Source: Sporolactobacillus sp. Y61 (GTDB lineage Bacteria; Bacillota; Bacilli; Bacillales; Sporolactobacillaceae). From it: a stretch of DNA of 64,000 nt. Positions 44,201 through 53,937 of the stretch are shown here, piece by piece. The position numbers were made by a program, and so were the translations under genes. The stretch spans positions 1,736,001-1,800,000 of the forward strand of contig NZ_CP159510.1 in assembly GCF_040529185.1 (NCBI RefSeq). The letters run 5' to 3'. The notes under the pieces are model-generated. The model did no database searches. It had not been told where the DNA came from and worked only from the letters and a program-made list of their open reading frames with translations. Every line of letters starts with the position of its first letter. The stretch's first letter is position 1.

Positions 44201-45775
44201 CTGAAATCCAGTAATCCAAAAGCGAGAATAAGTGTGAAACTGGTCGCCAAAGGCGGGGTCGGAACAATCGCTGCCGGTGTTGCGAAAGGAAAAGCCGACG
44301 TGATTCTGATCAGCGGCCATGACGGCGGGACAGGTGCCGCGTCCAAAACATCGATTAAGCATGCCGGACTTCCGTGGGAAATCGGCCTGGCCGAAGCCCA
44401 TCAGACATTGATGAAGAACGGGCTTCGCGACCGTGTCAGACTGGAAACGGATGGAAAACTGATGACAGGCCGCGATGTATTGATTGCTGCCTGCCTGGGT
44501 GCTGAAGAGTTCGGCTTTGCGACAGCTCCGCTTATTGTGCTCGGGTGTCTGATGATGCGCCATTGTCATCTGGACACCTGTCCTGTCGGCATTGCGACTC
44601 AGAATCCTGAACTGCGCAAAAATTTTTCCGGCAGTCCGGATTACATTGTCAACTTTATGACTTTCATCGCTCAGGATCTCCGCGAACAGCTTGCTGATCT
44701 GGGTTATCGCTCACTGGATGAGGTGATCGGTCAGGCGCACCTGCTGCGGATTAAAAAAGAAGTGCATAATCACTGGAAAGCAAAGCATCTTGATCTTTCG
44801 GATCTTCTCTATCAGGCCGAAAGCGATGTCTCCAAACGGCATTTTGCGCGGGCTCAGGATCATCATATGGAACGTCGTTTCGATGAACGTCATCTGATAT
44901 CTACATGCCTGTCGACGATTGAAAATAAACATCCGATTCATCTGTCCTATAAGATCAGAAATGCAGATCGGACGGTGGGCACTACCCTGGGGTATGTGAT
45001 TTCCAAGTCTACAGCCGGTCGCGGTTTACCCGAGGATACCATCAATCTTCAGTTTGCCGGAAGTGCCGGCCAGAGCTTTGCCTCGTTTATTCCCAAAGGG
45101 GTCACGATGTCACTTATCGGCGACGCCAACGATTATGTAGGAAAAGGTCTCTCCGGTGGTAAAGTGATCATCAGGTCTGAAGAAGTGGCCGGTGTGAATA
45201 CCGACGCTCAGGCGATGATGGGGAACGTTGCCTTTTTTGGTGCCACGGATGGAGAAGCCTATATCCGTGGTACTGCCGGCGGCCGGTTCTGTGTCCGCAA
45301 CAGTGGGGCACAGGCGGTGGTCGAAGGAGTCGGTGAGAACGGATGCGAATATATGACAGGCGGAAACGTGATCATTCTCGGTGCAATAGGACGGAATTTT
45401 GCTGCCGGAATGTCCGGCGGAGTGGCTTATATCCTTTCTGAACAGCCCGAAGATCAGCTGGTTCATCATATTAATCAGGCGCTCGTCAATATCGAACGAG
45501 TGACGGAGAAAGATGAGCAGATGAAGGTATACGAACTGATGAAAAATCATCTCGCTTATACCGGCAGCCCGAAAGCAAAGGCTGCGCTTGATCACTGGAG
45601 TGAGACACTTGAGCGGCTGGTCAAAGTCATCCCGCGCGATTATGAAACCATGCTGGCACAGATTAGTCGATTGGAGTCGGAAGGCCTGTCTCAGAAGCAG
45701 GCTCAGGAACAGGCTTTTTATTTAAAGAAGAGTGGAAAGCTGACGGCCGGCTATGTCAAATACCAGCCGGTATAA
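41223..45775 (+). pseudogene. gltA: Glutamate synthase large subunit, split by a one-base frameshift
   Basis: Makes glutamate from glutamine and 2-oxoglutarate. The first frame (to 42620) carries the N-terminal amidotransferase with catalytic Cys in EHDSCGIGLYADI, which is exposed after removal of a short propeptide. The second (from 42572) carries the central and FMN domains, the iron-sulfur motif CHLDTCPVGIA and the glucosamine-like C-terminal helix. Together they give about 1517 residues, the usual length. The frames meet at a CCCC run (42563-42566), where one extra C reads straight through (LPRSVRLYQQKVQGYTYED). ATG at 41223 with GGATGAGG is preferred over 41214. Either a base-call error or a recent mutation. 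Confidence 0.93.
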
Positions 45776-45817
45776 TAAGTGATTATCGGGAAAATCCGGA
45801 AAGGATGAAGAGTGACT

Positions 45818-47275
45818 ATGGGACAACTGATGGGTTTCCTGAATATAGAGAAGAAGAATCAGAAAGAACGTTTACCGCTTGAGCGGGTTCATGACTGGAA
45901 TGAATACCGGTTGACCATGTCAGAAGGAGATGTCAGAAATCAGGCTGCCCGCTGTATGGATTGTGGGACACCCTACTGTCAGTTGGGTACTGTTCTGAAC
46001 AGAGGAACAAGCGGCTGTCCGATTCACAACTTGATTCCGGAGTGGAACGATCTTGTCTATCATGGACTCTGGAAAGAAGCTTACGAACGTCTGACGAAAA
46101 CAAATAATTTTCCGGAATTTACGGCAAGAGCCTGCCCGGCACCGTGTGAAGGCTCATGTACGGCAGGTTTTGTCAGTGAGCCGGTTTCCATTAAATCTAT
46201 TGAACGGGCCATTATCGACCGGGCATTTGAAGAAGGATGGGTTACGCCGCATCCGCCCAGACGCAGAACAAATAAGAAAATAGCTGTCATCGGATCGGGC
46301 CCGGCGGGACTTGCCTGTGCCGATCAGCTCAACAAGATCGGCCACAGGGTCACGGTATTTGAACGTTCAGACCGCCCGGGCGGTCTCCTGATGTACGGTA
46401 TTCCCAGCATGAAAATTGAAAAGGATATTGTCGATCGACGGATCAGTCTGCTTAAGAAGGAAGGGATAACGTTCCGGACAGGTGTGGATGTCGGCAGGGA
46501 CATCACGCCGTCAGAACTTCGGGACGATTATGACGCCGTTGTGCTTTGCACGGGTGCGGGAAAGCACCGGGATGTGTCGATTGAAGGACGGAATCTCGAT
46601 GGCATTAATCCGGCGATGGTTTATCTGACAGCAAGTAATCGCCATTTACTCTATGGTGAACCGCTAAAAGCGGATTTAAATGCAAAAGGAAAACGCGTCA
46701 TCGTGATCGGCGGCGGTGATACAGGGGAAGACTGTGTCGCAACAGCTTTGCGTCAGGGATGCACCAGTGTCGTGCAGTTCGGAAAGCATGGCAGACTCCC
46801 GGACGAGCGGCAGAAAGATAATCCCTGGCCGGAACATCCGAATGTCTTCTCACTGGATTATGCTTACGAAGAAGCTGACCAGCTGCTCGGCAGGGATCCG
46901 CGTGCATACTATATAAAGACAAACAAGTTTATTGGTGATGAGCAGAATCATGTCAAACAGCTGGTTACCGGATTATTTAAGTCAGATCAGTCAGATGAGA
47001 CAGAGCGGATCTGGGATGCCGACATCGTGTTGATCGCGATCGGCTTCATTGGTGCGGAAGACCGGCTGATCGATGATTTTCAGGTTGATAAAGATCCGTC
47101 GGGTCGTGTGGTCCAGGCAGATGCAGAAAGTTATATGACCAGCCGGGAAGGCGTATTTGCAGCAGGTGATGTGCGCCGGGGTGCTTCCCTTATTGTATGG
47201 GCAATCGAAGAGGGGCGCCGGGTTGCTGCGGCTGTCGATCTTTATCTGGACAAAAAATATGCACTGATGAAATGA
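45818..47275 (+). CDS. gltB: Glutamate synthase small subunit
   Basis: NADPH-oxidising subunit that feeds electrons to the large subunit. The roughly 485 residues show N-terminal cysteine clusters for iron-sulfur centres (CMDCGTPYCQ...CPIHN near 46-68 and CPAPCEGSCTAGF near 110), the FAD motif VIGSGPAGLACADQLNKIG near 154 and the NADPH motif VIGGGDTGEDCVATALRQG near 298. ATG at 45818 is preferred. A GTG at 45812 is also in frame. It lies 42 bases after gltA, one operon. The small subunit being intact argues that the gltA break is an error or very recent. Confidence 0.94.
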   Translation: MGQLMGFLNIEKKNQKERLPLERVHDWNEYRLTMSEGDVRNQAARCMDCGTPYCQLGTVLNRGTSGCPIHNLIPEWNDLVYHGLWKEAYERLTKTNNFPEFTARACPAPCEGSCTAGFVSEPVSIKSIERAIIDRAFEEGWVTPHPPRRRTNKKIAVIGSGPAGLACADQLNKIGHRVTVFERSDRPGGLLMYGIPSMKIEKDIVDRRISLLKKEGITFRTGVDVGRDITPSELRDDYDAVVLCTGAGKHRDVSIEGRNLDGINPAMVYLTASNRHLLYGEPLKADLNAKGKRVIVIGGGDTGEDCVATALRQGCTSVVQFGKHGRLPDERQKDNPWPEHPNVFSLDYAYEEADQLLGRDPRAYYIKTNKFIGDEQNHVKQLVTGLFKSDQSDETERIWDADIVLIAIGFIGAEDRLIDDFQVDKDPSGRVVQADAESYMTSREGVFAAGDVRRGASLIVWAIEEGRRVAAAVDLYLDKKYALMK

Positions 47276-47309
47276 ATGAGACAGGAAAATAAAGATCATG
47301 TATGATTAT

Positions 47310-47345
47310 CCTGAACATCTGCAAAATGTTCGGGGTTTTTCTTTG
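47310..47345 (+). terminator. Terminator of the gltAB operon
   Basis: CCTGAACAT pairs with ATGTTCGGG around CTGCAAA, followed by GTTTTTCTTT. Confidence 0.8.
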
Positions 47346-47592
47346 TCTTTAGTGTCTTATCCAGGTGACAGGAGTAAACCTGAGACCGGAGTATCCTGTG
47401 TTTTTTTGTAAAGATCGGTCAGGACGGTTAAGTTCTTTGTTCTTTTACTTTATAATAAAGACAGAAATATGCCGTTTCATGAAGAAAACCCTGCCGGCCG
47501 GCCGCCTCTGGCACCGGCTGAGGCAGGGTTCGCTGACACGATCATCCAAAGAATTTTTACGGATAAGAAAAGACAGGGCTTGTGAAAATGGG

Positions 47593-49119
47593 GTGAAGAC
47601 GACGGGAAGACACAGACTCTTTGCGTCCATAACAGTAGGATTACAGGTGATCGACCTGAAAATTGCCGATATGACGAGTCTTAAGGTACTCGAAGATGTC
47701 AGTGCCGATGTCACAATCGGTGCCGATATCTATAATCACGACATGATTGCTTTCCGTACGGTGGATCAGGCCTGCCGGGCGCTTGCCGGGTTTGTCCGGA
47801 TTATGAAAGATTATGGCGTGGATGAATACAGAGCAGTTGCCGCAAGTTCTGTTCAGGAGGCAGCAAATGCCGCCTATGTCAAAGAACAGATCCGGATTAA
47901 GACAGGACTTAATCTTGAATGGCTGTCAAATGCGGAAGAACGCTATCTGCATAATCAGGCGGTTTCATATAAAACAGAAGGATTCAGTAAACTGATTGAG
48001 GAAGGGACCATGCTGATTGACATCGGCTCCGGGAGTATGCAATTGACCGTCTATAATAACGGGCAATTTATTTTTTCCAGAAACATCAAACTGGGACCGC
48101 TCCGTATCCGCGAAATGCTTGGCAATCTTGAAGGGCAGACGGGTAATTATGTAGATATCATGGAAGATTATATTATGAGCAAGATTAACGGGTATCAGCA
48201 GTTTGCACCGAAGAATGTCCGTTACGAACATTTTGTTCTTGTCGGAACGGATCTCCTCGCATTTAAAAGAGCATTTTTGAAAACAAGCAGCGATAAAATC
48301 AACAGAGAACGTTTTAATGAACTCTATCGCCATATTTTGAATATGCCGGTTCAGGTTCTTGCCCGGCAATACCGGGTACCTTATGACTCTGCCAATCAGC
48401 TTCTTCCTTCTGCCATGATACTGAAAATCATGCTGGAGATGACCGGCGCAAAGAGTATTCTGCTTTCTGAAGCAGATCTGGCAGACGGGCTCCTGATCCA
48501 TAATGAACTGGAACATAACAAAAGGAGATTTAATCATTCTTTCACAGAGGATATTATCGGGTCAGCACGCAATATTGCGGCAAGATATAATTGTGATGCG
48601 CAGCATATTGCTACGGTCGAGAAGTTTGCGCTGCATTTATTTGATCGTCTGAAGCCGCTTCACGGGCTGGATAAAAGGTGCCGTCTTTTGCTGCAGCTGG
48701 CAGCGATTCTCCAGGATGCCGGAAGCTTCATCGATATGAATGCGCATTATATTCATTCTTACTACATCATCCAATCATCGGAAATCATTGGCGTATCAGA
48801 CAGAGAACGGGATATTATTGCCTGTATTGCACGTTATCACAGTGTAGAAACTCCGGTGAAAGGGTCTGCAGCATTCAGTATACTTGATCCGGACAGCAGA
48901 CTGATTGTAGCCAAGCTTGCCGCTATTCTGCGTCTTGCGGATGCCCTTGATGACAGCCGCCAGCAGAAGGTCCGACGTATCACGGTTTCTCTTAAACACG
49001 ACCAGGTGGTTATTACTGCGGCAGCCGAAGATGACTTATCCCTTGAACATTTGACATTTGGGGAAAAATCTGGATATTTTGAAGAAGTTTACGGATTGAA
49101 ACCGATATTAAAAGGATGA
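47593..49119 (+). CDS. ppx: Ppx/GppA-type exopolyphosphatase with C-terminal HD-like domain
   Basis: About 508 residues. The actin-like Ppx/GppA fold is clear from the second phosphate motif MLIDIGSGSMQLTVY and VLVGTDLLAFKRAF. A C-terminal HD-like helical region follows (LLQLAAILQDAGSFIDMNAHYIHSYYII). The first phosphate motif is unusual: LFASITVGLQVIDLKI, where the family has an Asp-Leu-Gly-Ser-Asn-Ser loop. Catalysis may therefore be altered. The start is uncertain. GTG at 47593 keeps the family N-terminus, and the frame is open back to 47365. It is followed 12 bases later by ppk, so it should govern polyphosphate turnover. Confidence 0.83.
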   Translation: MKTTGRHRLFASITVGLQVIDLKIADMTSLKVLEDVSADVTIGADIYNHDMIAFRTVDQACRALAGFVRIMKDYGVDEYRAVAASSVQEAANAAYVKEQIRIKTGLNLEWLSNAEERYLHNQAVSYKTEGFSKLIEEGTMLIDIGSGSMQLTVYNNGQFIFSRNIKLGPLRIREMLGNLEGQTGNYVDIMEDYIMSKINGYQQFAPKNVRYEHFVLVGTDLLAFKRAFLKTSSDKINRERFNELYRHILNMPVQVLARQYRVPYDSANQLLPSAMILKIMLEMTGAKSILLSEADLADGLLIHNELEHNKRRFNHSFTEDIIGSARNIAARYNCDAQHIATVEKFALHLFDRLKPLHGLDKRCRLLLQLAAILQDAGSFIDMNAHYIHSYYIIQSSEIIGVSDRERDIIACIARYHSVETPVKGSAAFSILDPDSRLIVAKLAAILRLADALDDSRQQKVRRITVSLKHDQVVITAAAEDDLSLEHLTFGEKSGYFEEVYGLKPILKG

Positions 49120-49131
49120 GGGGATTCAATC

Positions 49132-51270
49132 ATGGATCAATACGGGAAAACAGAATATTTTACAAATCGTGAATTAAGCTGGCTGCAATTTAATGAGCGT
49201 GTACTGGAAGAGTCGCGTGATAAAGATAACCCGTTGTTTGAACGCGTCAAATTTCTTTCGATCACGGCCAGTAATCTGGATGAATTTTTCATGGTTCGCG
49301 TGGCCTCACTCAGTGACATGGTTAACGTCGGTTATGAAAAGGCGGATCCCGCCGGTCTGAAACCGGACAGGCAGCTTTCACTGATCAGTGAAGCGGCACA
49401 CAAAATGATTGGACAGCAGTACACCACTTATAACCGCATCCTGAAAAAACTGCTGAGTGAGCAGAACATCCGGATCTATGAGCTTGCGGAACTCAGTGAA
49501 AAACAGCTCGATTATACAGATCACTATTTCAGCCGGGAAGTATACCCTGTATTAACGCCGATGGCGGTGGATTCTTCGCGCCCTTTCCCGCTTATTTTAA
49601 ATAAAAGCATCAACATTGCCGCATTGATCCATAAAAAAGGGAGCGGCACCAGACACCTTGAATTTGTGACCGTTCAGGTACCCAATGTCCTTTCCCGCGT
49701 GATCCGGGTTCCGGATGAGGCGGGCCGCGTCAGTTTTGTCCTGCTTGAAAATGTCATTCGCCGTCACCTGGGAGACTTATTTATTGGCTATGATATTGAT
49801 GAAGCGTCATGCTATCGGGTGATGCGTGATATGGATCTGGAAGTCGATGAGGAAGATACGGAAGACCTCCTGAAAGAAATTGAGAAACAGCTTCGTCTTC
49901 GACAGCGCGGTAACGTGATTCACCTGGATGTCGAAGCCGGGATCAGTGATCGATTGATTCATAAACTGATCAATCGTCTTTCGGTGAGTGCCGACAACGT
50001 CTATCGCGTCAATGGACCGATTGATCTGACTTTTCTCTCGAAGATGATTGATACACTTGATGATAACGAGAATCTGCGTTTTCCGGTTCATCACCCGTTC
50101 GTTCATTATGAACTGATGGAACATTCTATTTTCGATACCATGCGAAAACATGATATCTTTCTGCACCATCCTTATGATTCATTCGAACCGGTGATTGAGC
50201 TGATCAGGCAGGCGTCCAGCGATAAAAGTGTACTTGCGATAAAAATGACCCTTTACCGTGTATCCGGAAATTCACCGATTATCCGTTATCTCGAAAAAGC
50301 GGCGGAAAACGGGAAACAGGTCACCGTTCTGGTTGAGCTCAAAGCACGGTTTGATGAAGAAAACAACATCAACTGGGCACAAAAGCTGGAGAAAACCGGA
50401 TGCCATGTCATATACGGGCTTGTCGGGCTGAAAACGCATTGTAAGATGGCTCTGATTGTCCGACGGGAGACAAACGGTATCAAGCGTTACATGCATTTTG
50501 GAACGGGTAATTACAATGATATTACTGCAAAGTTTTATACGGATATGGGTCTGCTTACAAGTAATGAGCAGATGGGTATTGATGCCTCGAATGTTTTCAA
50601 TATGCTGTCCGGTTACTCTGAGCCGCCTTATTTTCACAAACTGGTCATGGCGCCGCTCTGGCTGAGAAACACGTTACTTGATCTGATCGAACGCGAGACG
50701 GAAAACGCGCGGGCGGGGAAACCGGCCTTCATCCATGCAAAAATGAATTCTCTTTCCGATGACGGGATGATAAAGGCACTCTATAAAGCATCTGCAGCAG
50801 GCGTAAAGATTAAACTGATTGTCCGCGGAATTTGCTGCCTCAGGACGGGGATACCCGGAATCAGTGAGCATATCGAGGTTCATTCCATCGTCGGGCGCTA
50901 TCTGGAGCACAGCCGGATATATATTTTTGGAAATGGCGGCGAAGAGAAAGTTTTTCTGGCCAGTGCAGATCTGATGCCGCGCAATCTGAACAGACGCGTT
51001 GAACTGATGTTCCCGATAGAAGATGAAAAGATACGGGCACAGATTATTGAGATTTTCCGGATTATGATGAACGATAATGTGAAAACCCGGGTGCTTGGCC
51101 GTGACGGAAAATACAGAAAGAAGGACCGGAGAGGGAAAACAGCAATGAATGCACAGGAGTATTTTGCACGTGAAGCGGAGAAGCGTTCCATCACCCGCCA
51201 TAAGTCCATCCATGAACAGCGTACCTTTACGCCGATCGTCGGAAAAGAGAATCCGGAGGAGCAGAAATAA
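49132..51270 (+). CDS. ppk: Polyphosphate kinase 1
   Basis: Builds polyphosphate from ATP reversibly. The 712 residues have the N-terminal domain (NRELSWLQFNERVLEE near 11, ITASNLDEFFMVRVASL), the head domain and two phospholipase-D-like catalytic domains: YRVSGNSPIIRYLEKAAENGKQVTVLVELKARFDEENN, the phospho-His motif MHFGTGNYND near 455 and HSRIYIFGNGGEEKVFLASADLMPRN near 588. The ATG follows AAAGGATGAGGGGATTCAATC. It is the second gene of a ppx-ppk operon. Confidence 0.96.
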   Translation: MDQYGKTEYFTNRELSWLQFNERVLEESRDKDNPLFERVKFLSITASNLDEFFMVRVASLSDMVNVGYEKADPAGLKPDRQLSLISEAAHKMIGQQYTTYNRILKKLLSEQNIRIYELAELSEKQLDYTDHYFSREVYPVLTPMAVDSSRPFPLILNKSINIAALIHKKGSGTRHLEFVTVQVPNVLSRVIRVPDEAGRVSFVLLENVIRRHLGDLFIGYDIDEASCYRVMRDMDLEVDEEDTEDLLKEIEKQLRLRQRGNVIHLDVEAGISDRLIHKLINRLSVSADNVYRVNGPIDLTFLSKMIDTLDDNENLRFPVHHPFVHYELMEHSIFDTMRKHDIFLHHPYDSFEPVIELIRQASSDKSVLAIKMTLYRVSGNSPIIRYLEKAAENGKQVTVLVELKARFDEENNINWAQKLEKTGCHVIYGLVGLKTHCKMALIVRRETNGIKRYMHFGTGNYNDITAKFYTDMGLLTSNEQMGIDASNVFNMLSGYSEPPYFHKLVMAPLWLRNTLLDLIERETENARAGKPAFIHAKMNSLSDDGMIKALYKASAAGVKIKLIVRGICCLRTGIPGISEHIEVHSIVGRYLEHSRIYIFGNGGEEKVFLASADLMPRNLNRRVELMFPIEDEKIRAQIIEIFRIMMNDNVKTRVLGRDGKYRKKDRRGKTAMNAQEYFAREAEKRSITRHKSIHEQRTFTPIVGKENPEEQK

Positions 51271-51336
51271 TGCGCTCCGCTTATCTCCCGTGTTTCCCTG
51301 ATTCGCCTGCCAGAACAAGAGCTGACTGCTTGCCAC

Positions 51337-51383
51337 TTACTATATATTGTGGTAAATTAATGATTACAGGCTATATGTAGTAC
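51337..51383 (+). promoter_or_regulatory. Pair of NrdR boxes before nrdIEF
   Basis: TTACTATATATTGTGG (51337-51352) and AGGCTATATGTAGTAC (51368-51383) match the NrdR palindrome core CTATATATAG with one change each. Their centres are 31 bases apart, three helical turns, the known spacing for cooperative NrdR binding. They lie about 75-120 bases before nrdI. Confidence 0.85.
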
Positions 51384-51455
51384 TATCCGAGTAAAATGAA
51401 CATAATTTGGAAAACAGTCTGAACAGGCTTTTTTCTTTTTTCAGGGGGGATTCCG

Positions 51456-51839
51456 GTGCTCATATTATATGAAAGTATGACCGGAAATGTCAGACGTTTT
51501 TTAAGTAAAACGGGGCTTTCATTTCAGCCCATCAGTCAAACAGATACAGTCGATCAGCCGTTCATCCTGGTGACCAACACCATTGGGTTCGGCGATGCCC
51601 CTGAGTGCGTCAAACATTTTCTGGCGCGAAACGGGCGTTATCTGAGGGCAGTAGCAGCGAGCGGCAATCGGAACTGGGGCAGAAATTTTGCCCATGCCGC
51701 TGATGTAATTGCAGAGACCTGCCATGTCCCGGTATTATACAAATTTGAGCTGGGCGGAACAGCAGAAGACGTTGTGAATTTTCGGGAAAGGGTGAGGGCA
51801 TTTGTTGAACGAAGCGACCAGGCAGAAGTCATACATTGA
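51456..51839 (+). CDS. nrdI: NrdI flavodoxin-like protein
   Basis: Flavoprotein that supplies the oxidant for assembling the dimanganese-tyrosyl cofactor of class Ib ribonucleotide reductase. The 127 residues fit the family (usual 115-135): LYESMTGNVRRF FMN-phosphate loop near residue 4, VTNTIGFGDAP near 34 and AASGNRNWGRNFAHAAD near 65, then VLYKFELGGTAEDV. The GTG start follows AGGGGGG at eight bases. Its 3' end overlaps nrdE. Confidence 0.94.
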   Translation: MLILYESMTGNVRRFLSKTGLSFQPISQTDTVDQPFILVTNTIGFGDAPECVKHFLARNGRYLRAVAASGNRNWGRNFAHAADVIAETCHVPVLYKFELGGTAEDVVNFRERVRAFVERSDQAEVIH

Positions 51840-53907
51840 GCTGAATAATGAGGTGCTCACACGTGGAAAAGAGGGCTTCTATCAGCTGGAAAAAGATCAG
51901 GAGGCTATTCAGGCTTTTTTGGAAGAAGTACGTGCAAAGACCGTCCGGTTCGACAGTATTTTAGACCGACTGCATAACCTGGTTGATCATCATTACTATT
52001 ATGATGTATTCAGTGAGTATGATGAAAGGGCAATAGAATCCCTGCACCGGATGGCGGCGGATTATAACTTCACATTTAAGTCCTTTATGGCTGCAAGTAA
52101 ATTTTATCGTGACTATGCGATGAAAACCAATGATAAATCTCACTATCTGGAAAACTATGATGAACGCGTGTCTATTGTCTCACTCTTTCTTGCACATGGT
52201 GATTTTGATAAAGCGCTGCGGCTGATGCATGCCATGATGGAGCAACGTTACCAGCCGGCGACTCCGACTTTCCTGAATGCAGGCAAAGCCAGACGCGGTG
52301 AAATGGTGTCCTGCTTTCTGATTGAAGCCGATGATTCTCTGAATTCAATCAACTACATAGAAAGTACATCCCAGCAGCTGTCGAAAATTGGCGGAGGGGT
52401 GGCCCTTAATCTTTCGAAAATACGCGCCCGCGGTGAAGCGATTAAAGGCGTTGAAGGGGTGGCAAAGGGTGTTGTGCCGGTTGCACGGAAACTGCAGCTT
52501 GGTTTTTCCTATGCCGATCAGCTCGGCCAGAGACCGGGTGCCGGTGCCGCTTATCTGAATATTTTCCACTGGGATGCACCAGAATTTCTGGATACTAAGA
52601 AGGAGAATGCGGACGAAGATATTCGGCTGTCAACGCTCTCCATCGGACTGATCGTACCGGGAAAATTTTTCGAACTGGCTGAAGAGGGAAAGCCCTTCTT
52701 CATGTTCGCTCCTTATACCGTATATAAAGCTTATGGCAAACACCTGGATGATATGAACATGGATGAAATGTATGATCAGCTGGTTGCTGATCCGTCGGTG
52801 AAAAAGAAGAGTGCCGATGCACGTGAATTTCTCAATCTGATTGCCCAGATGCAGATGCAGTCCGGCTATCCCTATATTTTTTATAAGGACAACGCCAATA
52901 AAAATCATCCGCTGCACCGGCTCGGAAATATCAAAATGTCTAATTTATGTACAGAGATTTTCCAGCTGCAGGAAACGTCAACAATCAATGATTATGATGT
53001 ACCTGATCTGATCCGCCGTGATGTCTCATGTATTCTGGGTTCACTTAATATCGTCAACGTGATGGAAAGTGGCAAAATCCGTGATTCTGTCCATGCGGGC
53101 ATCGAGGCACTGACCCAGGTCAGCGATATGACCCACATTGCCAATGCTCCCGGAGTACGCCTTGCAAATCAGGAACTGCATTCCGTCGGCCTGGGTGCAA
53201 TGAATCTGAATGGTTACCTCGCAAAGAACCAGATCGCCTATGAATCGGAAGAGGCCCGGGATTTCGCTCGTACCTTTTTCTCGCTGGTCAATTATTATTC
53301 GATTGAAAAATCGATGCTGATTGCCCGGGAGCGCGGGGAAACATTTAAGGGGTTTGAAAAGTCCGACTATGCGGATGGCTCTTACTTCAAAAAGTACGAA
53401 CAGGAGTATTTTGGTCCGCGGACAGAACGTGCAGCCGAACTGTTTCAGGCGATTCACATTCCAACAACGGAAGAATGGGCGCATCTGAAAGAAAAGGTGA
53501 TGAAATTCGGGTTATATAATGCCTATCGTCTTGCGATCGCACCGACACAGTCCATCAGTTATGTTCAGAATGCAACCAGTTCGGTCATGCCTGTTGTCAA
53601 TGTCATTGAGCGGCGCAAATACGGTAACAGCGAAACCATCTATCCCATGCCCTTCCTGTCCCCGCAGACGATGTGGTACTTTAAATCGGCGTATCAGACG
53701 AATCAGTACCGGGTCATTGATATGATTGCCGAAATCCAGCGACATGTGGATCAGGGCGTGTCGACCATTCTGTATGTTGACAGCATGACCAGCACGAGAC
53801 AGCTGGCACGGCTTTATGTCTATGCCCATAAAAAAGGATTGAAATCACTGTATTACACGCGGACACAGCTGCTGTCGCCGGAAGAATGCACAGCCTGCGC
53901 CGTATGA
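51805..53907 (+). CDS. nrdE: Class Ib ribonucleotide reductase alpha subunit
   Basis: Catalytic subunit reducing nucleoside diphosphates. The 700 residues contain TFLNAGKARRGEMVSCFLIEADDS with the first redox Cys (near 171), the allosteric and barrel region, KMSNLCTEIFQLQ with the thiyl-radical Cys and finger-loop Glu near 380, MPVVNVIERRKYGNSETIYPMP, and a C-terminal shuttle CxxC (EECTACAV). A TTG at 51805 inside nrdI is the likely start, about 8 bases after GTGAGGG. The nrdI/nrdE overlap of 35 bases indicates translational coupling. Confidence 0.95.
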   Translation: MNEATRQKSYIELNNEVLTRGKEGFYQLEKDQEAIQAFLEEVRAKTVRFDSILDRLHNLVDHHYYYDVFSEYDERAIESLHRMAADYNFTFKSFMAASKFYRDYAMKTNDKSHYLENYDERVSIVSLFLAHGDFDKALRLMHAMMEQRYQPATPTFLNAGKARRGEMVSCFLIEADDSLNSINYIESTSQQLSKIGGGVALNLSKIRARGEAIKGVEGVAKGVVPVARKLQLGFSYADQLGQRPGAGAAYLNIFHWDAPEFLDTKKENADEDIRLSTLSIGLIVPGKFFELAEEGKPFFMFAPYTVYKAYGKHLDDMNMDEMYDQLVADPSVKKKSADAREFLNLIAQMQMQSGYPYIFYKDNANKNHPLHRLGNIKMSNLCTEIFQLQETSTINDYDVPDLIRRDVSCILGSLNIVNVMESGKIRDSVHAGIEALTQVSDMTHIANAPGVRLANQELHSVGLGAMNLNGYLAKNQIAYESEEARDFARTFFSLVNYYSIEKSMLIARERGETFKGFEKSDYADGSYFKKYEQEYFGPRTERAAELFQAIHIPTTEEWAHLKEKVMKFGLYNAYRLAIAPTQSISYVQNATSSVMPVVNVIERRKYGNSETIYPMPFLSPQTMWYFKSAYQTNQYRVIDMIAEIQRHVDQGVSTILYVDSMTSTRQLARLYVYAHKKGLKSLYYTRTQLLSPEECTACAV

Positions 53908-53937
53908 TACGATCAAGCATGTAAGGACGGTTGGAAA

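Noticed and set aside
42572..45775. Separate second glutamate synthase gene
   Set aside because: The frame continues the first one exactly at a CCCC run, with no ribosome site. It is one gene with a frameshift.
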